The notes under the pieces: model-generated | Database searches by the model: none | What the model was told of the DNA's origin: nothing | What the model saw: only the letters and a program-made list of their open reading frames with translations | Part shown: positions 14,172-22,342 of the stretch, piece after piece | Layout: each line of letters starts with the position of its first letter | Numbering within the stretch: the first letter of the stretch is position 1 | From: CAZCJU01 sp964498965 | GTDB taxonomy: Bacteria; Bacillota; Clostridia; Oscillospirales; CAG-272 | Reading direction: 5' to 3' | DNA: 33,187 nucleotides | NCBI GenBank assembly: GCA_964498965.1 | Contig: CAZCJU010000013.1 | Location: 1-33,187, forward strand | Made by a program: the position numbers and the translations under genes

Positions 14172-15575
14172 TTAAAGCTTCTCGCCGCATTCGGGGCAGA
14201 ATTTCGCTCCCTCGGCGAGTTCATTGCCGCAATTCTTACACGTAACCGTGAATTTATGACCGCACTCTATGCAGAACTTTCCTTTTTGAACCGTTTTTCC
14301 GCATTTGGGGCAAAGCATCATATTTTCGGGCAACTTAGGCGTCACCTTTTGACCGCATTCAAGACAAAATTTCGAATTTGCGGGAAGCGTTGCTCCGCAC
14401 CCCTCGCATTTGATCAGTTCGTCCTTTTGCACTTGCTCGGGTGCGGCGGCTTCCGTCATACCTTTGAACATATCGCCGAGCTTCGGTGCAACGGTACCAG
14501 CCGCGGCCATACCTATACCGAGACCCATAATATCGCCGACAGCTCCGCCTCCGCCGTTAATGGTCATATTTCCGATTCCCTCGGCATATGCCTTTTGAAC
14601 TTCGGAGCTGAGTACATCTTTTTGATTATAGCCTTTGGCGGACATGACCTCCGCCTCCGCAAAGCCCGCAAGCTTAGCTGCCTGAGCCTTTGCCTGTGCG
14701 TCTATCAATTCGCGTTCCGCTTTCTTTCTCGCTATTTCCGTTTCCGTTTCCTGCTGTTCGAGCGTGATCTTACGACGTGCCGCCGTAACGCTCGCCTCGG
14801 CTTCGGCTTGAGCCGTCTTTACGGTTGCTTCCGCTTGAGCCATTCTCGTTTGCAGTGATATCGTATGCAGTTCTCTCAATCGCTTGAAATTACTGTCGCC
14901 CTCCGGCAGAAGAAGATTCGATATGTAGAACTGAGGTATAGTCAAACCGTATTCTTCAAAGCCGGGTATAATTTTTCTTCTGAGTATCTCCGACAGCTCT
15001 TCGAGATGCTCGTCCACCTCAAGCAGATCGATATTCTGCGATTTGATGCTTGCGGACAGATTGGACTTTACCGCCGTCGAGATAAGCGGTCTGAAAGAAT
15101 TGCTCAACGATTTTGTAAATTCGCCGCCTTCTCTTCCCCATGCTATTCCGTTAGTTGTGCCGACAAGTTTTATAAGCAGCTTTCGCGAATCGCACACAGC
15201 AAGATTCATCTCGCCGCTTGCACCTATTTCAAGCGGTATACCCATAGTGGGTTCGATAAAGCGTACTCTCTCGGGCGTACCCCACTTAATCGCCATTTGC
15301 ACGGTCTTATTTATGAAATAGACCTCGCAATGGAACGGGGTTTTACCTCCGGTAGGTAAATTCAACAACTTACCCAATTTGGGAACGTTTTGCGTTTCGA
15401 GGGTATACCTGCCCGTGCCGAACAGATCGAGAGCCTGACCGTTCATAAAGAACACCGCTTCCTGCGACTCATGTACGATAAGTTGTGTCATGGTGTTGAA
15501 ATCCTCGCACGGGTGTTTCCACACAAACGTATCGTTATCGCCCTCGTATTTAATGATATCCGCAATTTGTGACAT
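14172..15575 (-). CDS. SPFH-domain protein with three C-terminal zinc ribbons
   Basis: The 467-residue protein has an SPFH domain (about 25-225), an Ala/Glu/Arg-rich coiled coil (about 240-310), a glycine-rich hinge (about 340-362) and three zinc ribbons: Cys390/393 with 404/407, Cys422/425 with 435/438 and Cys446/449 with 460/463. There is no N-terminal membrane helix, so membrane contact would be peripheral. Homologues are often called virion core protein in databases, a name with no functional meaning here. The ATG at 15575 is preceded by GAAAGGAAA and fits the family N-terminus MSQIADIIKYEGDN; a longer in-frame start at 15623 has no support. It is the first gene of the operon with the four-TM and TIR proteins. 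It probably acts as an oligomeric scaffold or sensor. Confidence 0.92.
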   Translation of the reverse strand: MSQIADIIKYEGDNDTFVWKHPCEDFNTMTQLIVHESQEAVFFMNGQALDLFGTGRYTLETQNVPKLGKLLNLPTGGKTPFHCEVYFINKTVQMAIKWGTPERVRFIEPTMGIPLEIGASGEMNLAVCDSRKLLIKLVGTTNGIAWGREGGEFTKSLSNSFRPLISTAVKSNLSASIKSQNIDLLEVDEHLEELSEILRRKIIPGFEEYGLTIPQFYISNLLLPEGDSNFKRLRELHTISLQTRMAQAEATVKTAQAEAEASVTAARRKITLEQQETETEIARKKAERELIDAQAKAQAAKLAGFAEAEVMSAKGYNQKDVLSSEVQKAYAEGIGNMTINGGGGAVGDIMGLGIGMAAAGTVAPKLGDMFKGMTEAAAPEQVQKDELIKCEGCGATLPANSKFCLECGQKVTPKLPENMMLCPKCGKTVQKGKFCIECGHKFTVTCKNCGNELAEGAKFCPECGEKL

Positions 15576-15650
15576 TTCTATTTCCTTTCGCAGAATATTA
15601 ATACGCACGGTAATGCTTATCACATACCTATCATGCGATTTTCTAAATAT

Positions 15651-15679
15651 ATATTAACACGTTTTTTCAATTTTGTCAA
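15651..15679 (-). promoter_or_regulatory. Promoter of the SPFH/4TM/TIR operon
   Basis: On the minus strand, a perfect TTGACA (15674-15679), 17 bases, then TAATAT (15651-15656) in an AT-rich track that offers other -10 choices. It lies about 75 bases before the SPFH start. Confidence 0.65.
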
Positions 15680-15782
15680 CCGAAATATGTAATATGTGAT
15701 TAAAAAAATCATCAATATGTCGGATTATTGCCGAAAGCGTCGTCTGTCATCGAAAATATCCGTTTTTTTATTCCGTTTACGG

Positions 15783-15811
15783 TTGACAATTTCGTTTTAC
15801 CGTGATAAAAT
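15783..15811 (+). promoter_or_regulatory. Promoter of the glycerophosphodiesterase-malQ unit
   Basis: TTGACA (15783-15788), 17 bases, TAAAAT (15806-15811). It is divergent from the SPFH operon promoter about 100 bases away. The start codon at 15890 is about 70 bases downstream of the expected transcript start. Confidence 0.8.
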
Positions 15812-15889
15812 ACGAAAAAAACTCTTACCGTACAAAGCGGAACGCAGTATATGCGTATTGCACGGCACGAGTATAAAAAGGAGATTTTT

Positions 15890-16621
15890 ATGAATACATT
15901 GAAGCTCGACAAAGCCGACAGAAAAGTAAAAATGGTAGCTCACAGAGGAGTGAGCGGACTTGAAACGCAAAATTCTGCCGCTGCGTTCGTTGCGGCAGGT
16001 AACAGATCGTATTTCGGGATCGAAACCGATGTACACGTTACATCCGACGGAAAATATATAATAATACACGACGACAACCCAGTAAATATATCCGGTGACG
16101 ATATGAATGTAGAGCAAACGGAATACGATGTACTGCGTTCGTTGATTTTGTACGACATAGACGGCGGCAAAAAGACACGCCGCGATCTCGTTCTTCCCTC
16201 TCTGCGTGAATACATTCGAATATGCAGAAAATACGAAAAAATATGCGTTCTGGAATTAAAAAATCAAATGGACGAGCAGACTGTTGTGGGAATAGTCGAT
16301 GAAATAAGGAGTGAGTGTTACCTCGAAAGCGTTATTTTTATTTCTTTTTCATATGAAAATCTCGTAATTCTTCGCAACTTGTTGCCGAATGCGAAATTGC
16401 AATATCTGACGGGAGAAGCACCCGATGAGAGGCTGCTCGCAAAGCTGAATGCATACTCACTCGATCTTGACATTATCTGGACCTCATTGAGCCGTGAGGG
16501 TGTTGAATTTATGCATGAAAACGGCATTGAGGTAAACTGTTGGACAGTTGACGATCTGACAGTTGCCGCAACACTTGCCGATTGGGGCGTGGATTACATC
16601 ACCACGAACATTATCGAATAA
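15890..16621 (+). CDS. Glycerophosphodiester phosphodiesterase
   Basis: The enzyme cleaves glycerophosphodiesters from phospholipid turnover to glycerol 3-phosphate and an alcohol. The 243-residue protein shows the GDPD signature: AHRG (residues 17-20, His18 and Arg19), the metal-binding IETDVHVTSDG with Glu45 and Asp47, and IHDDN with His60, plus a C-terminal NCWTVDD segment. No signal peptide is seen, so it is cytoplasmic. The start follows AAGGAG; the in-frame upstream ATG at 15851 has no ribosome site. It is followed after 60 bases by malQ, probably on one transcript. In place of the usual ENT after AHRG it has ETQNSAAAF. Confidence 0.93.
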   Translation: MNTLKLDKADRKVKMVAHRGVSGLETQNSAAAFVAAGNRSYFGIETDVHVTSDGKYIIIHDDNPVNISGDDMNVEQTEYDVLRSLILYDIDGGKKTRRDLVLPSLREYIRICRKYEKICVLELKNQMDEQTVVGIVDEIRSECYLESVIFISFSYENLVILRNLLPNAKLQYLTGEAPDERLLAKLNAYSLDLDIIWTSLSREGVEFMHENGIEVNCWTVDDLTVAATLADWGVDYITTNIIE

Positions 16622-16681
16622 GAATAATCGAATTTTTTTCGGACATCATATACGTAATTACCGAAATTCGGAGGAAATATT

Positions 16682-18187
16682 TTGGCAGACAACAATCACA
16701 AGCTCGGTTTTTCACACAAAAGCGGAATACTGTTACACATAAGCAGTCTTTCATCCGAGTACGGGATCGGCTCGCTCGGTCAGCCGGCTTACCGATTTAT
16801 TGATTTTTTATCGCAAACACATCAAAAGTGCTGGCAGGTATTACCGCTCAATCCGACTTCATACGGTGACAGCCCATACCAATCACCGGCGTGCTTTGCG
16901 GGCAATCCGTATTTCATCGACCTTAAGCTGCTTTTCGACGACGGTCTACTTACAAAAGACGAGCTTAAGCAGGCTGCGATCGGTCACGGCAAAGTAGATT
17001 ACGGTCGGCTGTTTGCCGAAAGATATGACACACTGCGTAAAGCATACTCGAGATTCAAGTCCGACAGATCGTATACTTCGTTCTGCGGTCGAAACCGCAC
17101 ATGGCTTGATGATTATTCGCTGTTTATGTCGCTCAAGGTGCGTTACGGCTTTTCCTCGTGGCTTGAGTGGGACGAGGAACACAGGGACTGTAAAAAAGCA
17201 CGTCTGCACAGCTCCGAATTCGACGATGAAATGTCGTTTTGGAGGTTTTTACAATATGAGTTTTTCGCACAATGGCGAAAGCTTATCTCATACGCACATT
17301 CAAAGGGCATCAAAGTGATCGGTGATATGCCGATATATGTTGCCTTAGACAGTGTCGAGGTGTGGAGCGAACCTGAGCAATTTCTGCTCGATGCCGAATA
17401 CAGACCGAAGCGTGTCGCCGGCTGTCCTCCCGATCTTTTTTCCGAGGACGGTCAGCTGTGGGGCAATCCAATATACGACTGGGAAAAAATGAGGAGCAAC
17501 GGATTTTCGTGGTGGTTGAAGCGATTTTTCGCCGCGTTTAAGCTGTACGATATACTGCGTATCGACCATTTCAGAGGGTTTGCAAGTTACTATTCGGTAC
17601 CTTACGGCGACGCTACCGCCCGCAACGGTCATTGGGAGAATGCCCCCGGCACGGAGCTTTTCGACGAGCTGAAGCGTAAATTGCCGACGGCGAAAATAAT
17701 AGCGGAGGATCTCGGCTACATTACCGACGACGTTCGCACATTGCTGGCACACACGGGTTTTCCGGGCATGAAGTTGCTTCAATTCGCATTCAATGAGGAC
17801 AACAACGAATATCTTCCGAGGATGTACGACACGGACAATTGTATTGTATACACCGGATCGCACGATTCCGACTGCACACGTTCATGGATAAAAAGCCTCG
17901 ACGGCGATGCATTACGACGTTTCAACAAAGAATGTCCGCATAAAAAGGGCGACAGCAGGGTCTATGATCTGATCCGATCGGCAATGCAAAGTCGTGCGGT
18001 GCTTTGTATAACGCCTATGCAGGATATTCTCGAACTGACCGACGATGAGGGCAGAATGAATTTCCCGTCAAAAGCCGACGGTAACTGGACCTGGCGTATG
18101 AGCCGTAACTACGCTTCGGGCAAGCTGACGGAGAAGCTGCGAACGCTTACGGACAGCACGCATAGAGGCTACGAAAAGAAACGATAA
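16682..18187 (+). CDS. malQ: 4-alpha-glucanotransferase (amylomaltase)
   Basis: MalQ moves glucan segments between maltodextrins and releases glucose, making malto-oligosaccharides usable by phosphorylase. The 501-residue length is normal for GH77. Diagnostic features are the N-terminal GILLHISSLSSEYGIGSLG, DSPYQSPACFAGNP, and the catalytic set: nucleophile Asp295 in RIDHFRGF, acid/base Glu342 in IAEDLG and the third acid Asp395 in TGSHDSD (the family usually has THDN). The start is TTG, chosen because GGAGG lies 7 bases before it and the family N-terminus begins there. It serves the maltodextrin transporter encoded at 21008-26644, although a NatAB exporter lies between. Confidence 0.96.
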   Translation: MADNNHKLGFSHKSGILLHISSLSSEYGIGSLGQPAYRFIDFLSQTHQKCWQVLPLNPTSYGDSPYQSPACFAGNPYFIDLKLLFDDGLLTKDELKQAAIGHGKVDYGRLFAERYDTLRKAYSRFKSDRSYTSFCGRNRTWLDDYSLFMSLKVRYGFSSWLEWDEEHRDCKKARLHSSEFDDEMSFWRFLQYEFFAQWRKLISYAHSKGIKVIGDMPIYVALDSVEVWSEPEQFLLDAEYRPKRVAGCPPDLFSEDGQLWGNPIYDWEKMRSNGFSWWLKRFFAAFKLYDILRIDHFRGFASYYSVPYGDATARNGHWENAPGTELFDELKRKLPTAKIIAEDLGYITDDVRTLLAHTGFPGMKLLQFAFNEDNNEYLPRMYDTDNCIVYTGSHDSDCTRSWIKSLDGDALRRFNKECPHKKGDSRVYDLIRSAMQSRAVLCITPMQDILELTDDEGRMNFPSKADGNWTWRMSRNYASGKLTEKLRTLTDSTHRGYEKKR

Positions 18188-18283
18188 AACAACTCGGATC
18201 CGCCCGAATGACCGTGTGCCGTAACGAAAGCTTTGAAAAGATAATTGTGCCATTTTCAATCACAATATCTATGCTAATTCGGT

Positions 18284-18368
18284 AAAAACGCAAATTCGGT
18301 CAAGTTATTGTACGGTAAAATTTATCGTCACCCGAAATTTGTTTGGTACGATCGGAATTTGCGTTTTT
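18284..18368. repeat. 14-bp inverted repeat with a 57-base loop ahead of the ABC exporter
   Basis: AAAAACGCAAATTC (18284-18297) and its exact complement GAATTTGCGTTTTT (18355-18368) lie in the 230-base gap between malQ and the natA-like gene. The enclosed bases include the AT-rich TACGGTAAAATTT. It may be a structured leader or a wide operator pair. Nothing else is recognisable in this gap. Confidence 0.5.
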
Positions 18369-18417
18369 CGGTACATCGATTTCAAGCGGCATATTTTTTT
18401 ATAGTGAGATTATAAAA

Positions 18418-19317
18418 ATGGTATTAGAACTTAAAAACATAGAAAAATCGTTTGGCGAAAAGAAAGTTCTTGCCGGAGTATCCTTTAAGGCGGAGGACGG
18501 TAAGGCATTTGGTTTGCTCGGGCGTAACGGTGCGGGCAAAACCACGACTATACGCATTTTAATGGATGTTTTTTCGGCAGACAGCGGTGAAGTGCTGATA
18601 GACAGCAAACCCATTGACTATGATCGGGTCGGGTTTGGCTATCTGCCGGAAGAAAGAGGACTATATCCGAAGAAACTCATTATTGACCAGCTTACATATT
18701 TTGCGGAGCTGAAAGGCATGAGCCGAAAGGATGCGGTGAAATCCGTTGACTATTGGCTTGAAAGACTCGACATGACCGAATACCGTAACAAGCGTCTTGA
18801 TACACTTTCAAAGGGTAATCAACAAAAGATTCAGCTTATAACCGCCATTGCACATGATCCCGACATCGTTATCCTCGATGAACCGTTCTCGGGTCTTGAT
18901 CCCGTTAACGCAATGTTGCTGAAAGATGTAGTAAAGGAACAGCTCGCCAAAGGTAAAATCGTTCTGTTTTCAAGTCATCAAATGAGTTACGTTGAGGAGT
19001 TCTGTGACAGTATTGCCATTCTCAATAACGGCATTGTCGTGCTGTGTGGAGATCTGCACGACATTAAGCGAAACTATCCTCGCAATCGTCTGGTTGTCCG
19101 TGCGGAAAACACGGATGCGATAAAAGTCGACTTCGGTTCTGCCTGCGATGTCACGGAAAGCGGCGATCTGTTGATCCGGCTTTCATCCGCAAAGGACAAG
19201 AAAACGGTAATGACTCGTCTTGCGGAAAACTATGATGTCGATGAAATCAGGGTGTTTGAGCCTTCCCTCAACGATATTTTCGTAGAGTATGCGGGAAACA
19301 CCGCAAAGGAGGAGTAA
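18418..19317 (+). CDS. ABC transporter ATP-binding protein (NatA/DrrA-like)
   Basis: The 299-residue ATPase powers the permease encoded immediately downstream. It shows Walker A GRNGAGKTTT (about 35-44), the signature LSKGNQQK, Walker B VILDEPFSGLDP and the switch histidine in LFSSHQ. The GYLPEERGLYPK stretch is typical of the NatA/DrrA type of exporters, which move sodium, antibiotics or lipids outward. The annotated start follows a modest GTGAG ribosome site; a 75-base longer frame upstream has poor support and runs through the inverted repeat. The C-terminal 80 residues form the usual extra domain. Confidence 0.93.
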   Translation: MVLELKNIEKSFGEKKVLAGVSFKAEDGKAFGLLGRNGAGKTTTIRILMDVFSADSGEVLIDSKPIDYDRVGFGYLPEERGLYPKKLIIDQLTYFAELKGMSRKDAVKSVDYWLERLDMTEYRNKRLDTLSKGNQQKIQLITAIAHDPDIVILDEPFSGLDPVNAMLLKDVVKEQLAKGKIVLFSSHQMSYVEEFCDSIAILNNGIVVLCGDLHDIKRNYPRNRLVVRAENTDAIKVDFGSACDVTESGDLLIRLSSAKDKKTVMTRLAENYDVDEIRVFEPSLNDIFVEYAGNTAKEE

Positions 19318-19320
19318 ACA

Positions 19321-20562
19321 ATGAAGCAATTCGGAAAAATACTGAAATTCGAACTCAAATATTATTTCAAGAATAAGATTTTTGTAGGTGTTACCGTTTT
19401 TCTTGTACTTGCGATTGCGGCGGTAATGTTCTTCCCACGTATCTCGGTGATTTTCGAGAATGATGATGCTTTCGGTACATCTGACGAGCGTTCGATAATG
19501 CTTATAAAGTCGAACGATCCTACACAGACAGATATGTTGAAACTGGCATTTTCTGAGGCATTTACGGATTATGATGTGCGAATTACCGATGAGAGCAATG
19601 ACACAATTAAGGATGAAATCACATCGGGCGATGCTGAGTGTGCCTTTGTTATGACAGACGCTGCCGCATATACCTACTATATTAACAATCTCTCGATATA
19701 TGATACAAACACCGAGATCGCAAACGAGGTCTTGCAGCAGATATATCGAATGAATGCCATGATCGACAGGGGTATGACGGCAGACGAGGCTTCCGAAGTA
19801 ATGAGCATTCAAATCACAAGCGAAATAGAGAGCCTCGGCAAAAATCAAACGGAAAATTTCTTTTATACCTATATTATGATTTTCGCATTATATATGGTCA
19901 TTCTGCTGTATGGTCAGATGGTGGCAACAAATGTGGCGGCCGAGAAAAGCTCAAGGGCCATGGAAGTATTGATCACAAGTGCAAAACCCACCTCAATGAT
20001 GTTCGGTAAGGTGCTTGCCTCCTGCCTTGCCGGTTTTGTTCAGCTTGTTACGGTTTTCGGCTCGGCACTCATATTCTACGGCCTCAACAAATCCTATTGG
20101 GGTGACAATATGATCATCGACTCCGTCTTTAATATACCGCCGGAATTGCTCGTATATATGCTGGTATTCTTTATTCTCGGCTTCCTTATTTATGCGTTTA
20201 TGTTCGGTGCGATCGGCTCTACGGTGTCAAAGCTTGAGGACATTAACGCCTCGGTTATGCCGATTACGATGCTATTCGTTGCGGCATTTATCGCAGTTAT
20301 GAATTCTATGTTCTCCGGTAATGTAGATAATACCCTTTCGAAGATATGCTCCTACATTCCCTTCACTTCACCGATGTCGATGTTCACCCGAATTGCCATG
20401 AGTACCGTACCTTGGTATGAAATTGCGATTTCTATCGGCATTCTTATCGGTTCTGCCGTGGGAATCGGTGTGATGTCCGCAAAAATTTACCGTGTCGGTG
20501 TGCTTATGTACGGCACTACTCCTAAAATCGGCAACATTATCAAGGCTGTTCGGAAAGCATGA
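19321..20562 (+). CDS. ABC-2 type permease (NatB-like)
   Basis: The 413-residue protein has one N-terminal membrane helix (about 20-40), a large extracellular domain (about 45-185) and a cluster of about five helices in the C-terminal half. An ATNVAAEKSSRAMEVLITSAKP segment matches the conserved cytoplasmic coupling stretch (EKSSRxxEVLLTS) of the NatB/ABC-2 family. It starts three bases after the ATPase stop and has an AAAGGAGGAG ribosome site, so the pair forms one exporter. Substrate is unknown: sodium extrusion and peptide or lipid export are both possible. Confidence 0.92.
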   Translation: MKQFGKILKFELKYYFKNKIFVGVTVFLVLAIAAVMFFPRISVIFENDDAFGTSDERSIMLIKSNDPTQTDMLKLAFSEAFTDYDVRITDESNDTIKDEITSGDAECAFVMTDAAAYTYYINNLSIYDTNTEIANEVLQQIYRMNAMIDRGMTADEASEVMSIQITSEIESLGKNQTENFFYTYIMIFALYMVILLYGQMVATNVAAEKSSRAMEVLITSAKPTSMMFGKVLASCLAGFVQLVTVFGSALIFYGLNKSYWGDNMIIDSVFNIPPELLVYMLVFFILGFLIYAFMFGAIGSTVSKLEDINASVMPITMLFVAAFIAVMNSMFSGNVDNTLSKICSYIPFTSPMSMFTRIAMSTVPWYEIAISIGILIGSAVGIGVMSAKIYRVGVLMYGTTPKIGNIIKAVRKA

Positions 20563-20723
20563 TTCGTTGATCTTACAGGCATTCTTCCACAGTATCTTTA
20601 CCTCTCACTTCAATTAAGCGACATTTTATAGGTTAGGCGAAAACATCGTCGCTTCCGTCGGATTTCGCAATGCCGTAGACAGATAAAAAACAATATAACA
20701 ACCCCGTATTTAAATTTCAAAGT

Positions 20724-20822
20724 CGATACATTAATGCGATACATACCGAAGCCGAAACGGCTAACTCCGTTACTTTAAGGCTTTATTCGGTATACGTTGG
20801 TGTATCGGCTTTTTTTATTTTT
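20724..20822 (+). terminator. Structured terminator after the ABC exporter
   Basis: Nested pairing of CGATACA (20724-20730) with TGTATCG (20801-20807) and ATACCGA (20743-20749) with TCGGTAT (20787-20793) is followed by GGCTTTTTTTATTTTTT. The long branching structure is unusual, but the T-tract is strong. The bases between 20563 and 20723 show nothing clear, apart from GCAATGCCGTAG, which also occurs near 11505. Confidence 0.7.
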
Positions 20823-20948
20823 TCGGCACCCGCAATATGCATGTCATCGCAAACGAATGATGTCAAAATTATCGACATTTCCGCCGCTTTACATAAATAC
20901 TTTGCTATTGTACCTCGGCGAATCGGCGGATCTTTCATTTTTTACGTG

Positions 20949-20954
20949 TATAAT
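20949..20954 (+). promoter_or_regulatory. -10 element of the maltodextrin operon
   Basis: A perfect TATAAT lies 54 bases before the binding-protein start, but no recognisable -35 hexamer is present 16-18 bases upstream (the sequence there is GC-rich GGCGGATC). That is consistent with an activator-dependent promoter. Confidence 0.5.
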
Positions 20955-21007
20955 TTGTAATTTGCGTCAATACTAACAATGCGACAACAAAAATCGAAAG
21001 GATCGAA

Positions 21008-22315
21008 ATGAAAACCGAAATCAAAATACTGTCATTCACGATATCGTTGTTTCTTATACTCTCGCAACTCTGTTCGTGTAATCGGGGCGAGCAGTTCGAC
21101 ACGTCAAGCGGTATCGACGGTAATAAAACGAGTTATACGCTCACCGTATGGGGTTCGCAAGAAGATCAGGCCATGCTCGAGGAGATGTGTACCGAATATG
21201 CGAAGCTTAATCCTCAAAACGAATACAAATTTCTTTTCGGCGTGCAGGGCGAGGGGGATTCCGCCGACAAGGTGCTGAACGATGTTACCTCCGGTCCTGA
21301 CGTATATTCTTTTCCCTCCGACCAATTATACCGACTGTATGCGAGCGGTGCGTTGGCACGCATAGGAGGAGATATCGAAAAAAACGTACGGGCGATAAAT
21401 TCGGAAAGCTCGATTGATGCCTGCACCGTCACGGTAAACGGCGAAAGCAGGCTTTACGCATATCCGTCAACGGCTGACAACTGTTGTTTCGTATACTATG
21501 ACAAAAGCGTTTTCGACAGCGAAGATACTCTGAGCAGTCTTGATAAAATGCTTGATGTCGCACAAAAAGCGAACAAAAAAATCCATTTCAAATTAAACGA
21601 TGACGGCTGGTATCTTTCCTCGTTTTTTTTCGCCGTACCGACGCTCAAATACGAGGTGGTATACAACGACAATATGTCACAGCAAAGCGTGGATATAAAC
21701 TTCGACAATTCGGACGGATTAAACGTAATGCGTTCGTTGAGAAAATATATCGGCAACGATTCGCTTGTCGTTCAAAGTGATGACAGCAAAATGACTGCTG
21801 CTCTTACCGCCGATGCAAGCGGCAAGCGTGAAGCGGCGGCTGTTATCAGCGGTTCATGGAACAGCGTCATATTCAAAGAATTGCTCGGCGACGACTTCGG
21901 CGTATACAAGTTGCCGACGGTCGATATCGGCGGTGTACAAGCTCAGCTGAGCGGTTTTATGGGTTACAAACTCATCGGCGTAAACGGATATAGTGCAAAC
22001 AAGGGTGAAGCACACAAGCTCGCACAATTTCTGACCAACGAAGAAAATCAACTCAAGCGTTATCGCACACGAGGCTTTGCACCTACAAACATCAAAGCTT
22101 CCGGTGCCTCCGAGGTAAAAAGCGACGAGGTAGTCACGGTAATATCCGAGCAGGCACGATTCAATCGGACGCAAAAGAGCGTTCCTACCGATTATTGGAC
22201 GCCCATGGCAAGTCTTATCACACCTCTTGTAAATGCGAAAGCGAACGGAGAAAGCATATCCGACGAACAAATGCGGGGGTATCTGATTTCACTTTGCACA
22301 CAGATAAAAAAATAG
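21008..22315 (+). CDS. Maltodextrin-type ABC transporter, substrate-binding lipoprotein
   Basis: The 435-residue protein is an extracellular solute-binding protein (family 1). It has a lipoprotein signal peptide with a likely lipidated Cys24 (LCSC; Cys22 is a less good match), then YTLTVWGSQEDQAMLEEM, the usual first strand and helix, and GPDVYSFPSDQLYRLYASGAL further on. It would capture maltodextrin or a similar oligosaccharide outside the membrane and pass it to the two permeases. A GAAAGGATCGAA ribosome site precedes the ATG. It opens a four-gene operon. The sugar assignment comes from the MalF/MalG-like permeases and the nearby malQ. Confidence 0.9.
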   Translation: MKTEIKILSFTISLFLILSQLCSCNRGEQFDTSSGIDGNKTSYTLTVWGSQEDQAMLEEMCTEYAKLNPQNEYKFLFGVQGEGDSADKVLNDVTSGPDVYSFPSDQLYRLYASGALARIGGDIEKNVRAINSESSIDACTVTVNGESRLYAYPSTADNCCFVYYDKSVFDSEDTLSSLDKMLDVAQKANKKIHFKLNDDGWYLSSFFFAVPTLKYEVVYNDNMSQQSVDINFDNSDGLNVMRSLRKYIGNDSLVVQSDDSKMTAALTADASGKREAAAVISGSWNSVIFKELLGDDFGVYKLPTVDIGGVQAQLSGFMGYKLIGVNGYSANKGEAHKLAQFLTNEENQLKRYRTRGFAPTNIKASGASEVKSDEVVTVISEQARFNRTQKSVPTDYWTPMASLITPLVNAKANGESISDEQMRGYLISLCTQIKK

Positions 22316-22342
22316 TATCGGACAAATATTCGGAGATAAAAA

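Noticed and set aside
14172..15575. Virion core protein (phage origin) for the zinc-ribbon SPFH protein
   Set aside because: That database name comes from a distant similarity; no phage genes, att sites or terminases are in the window.
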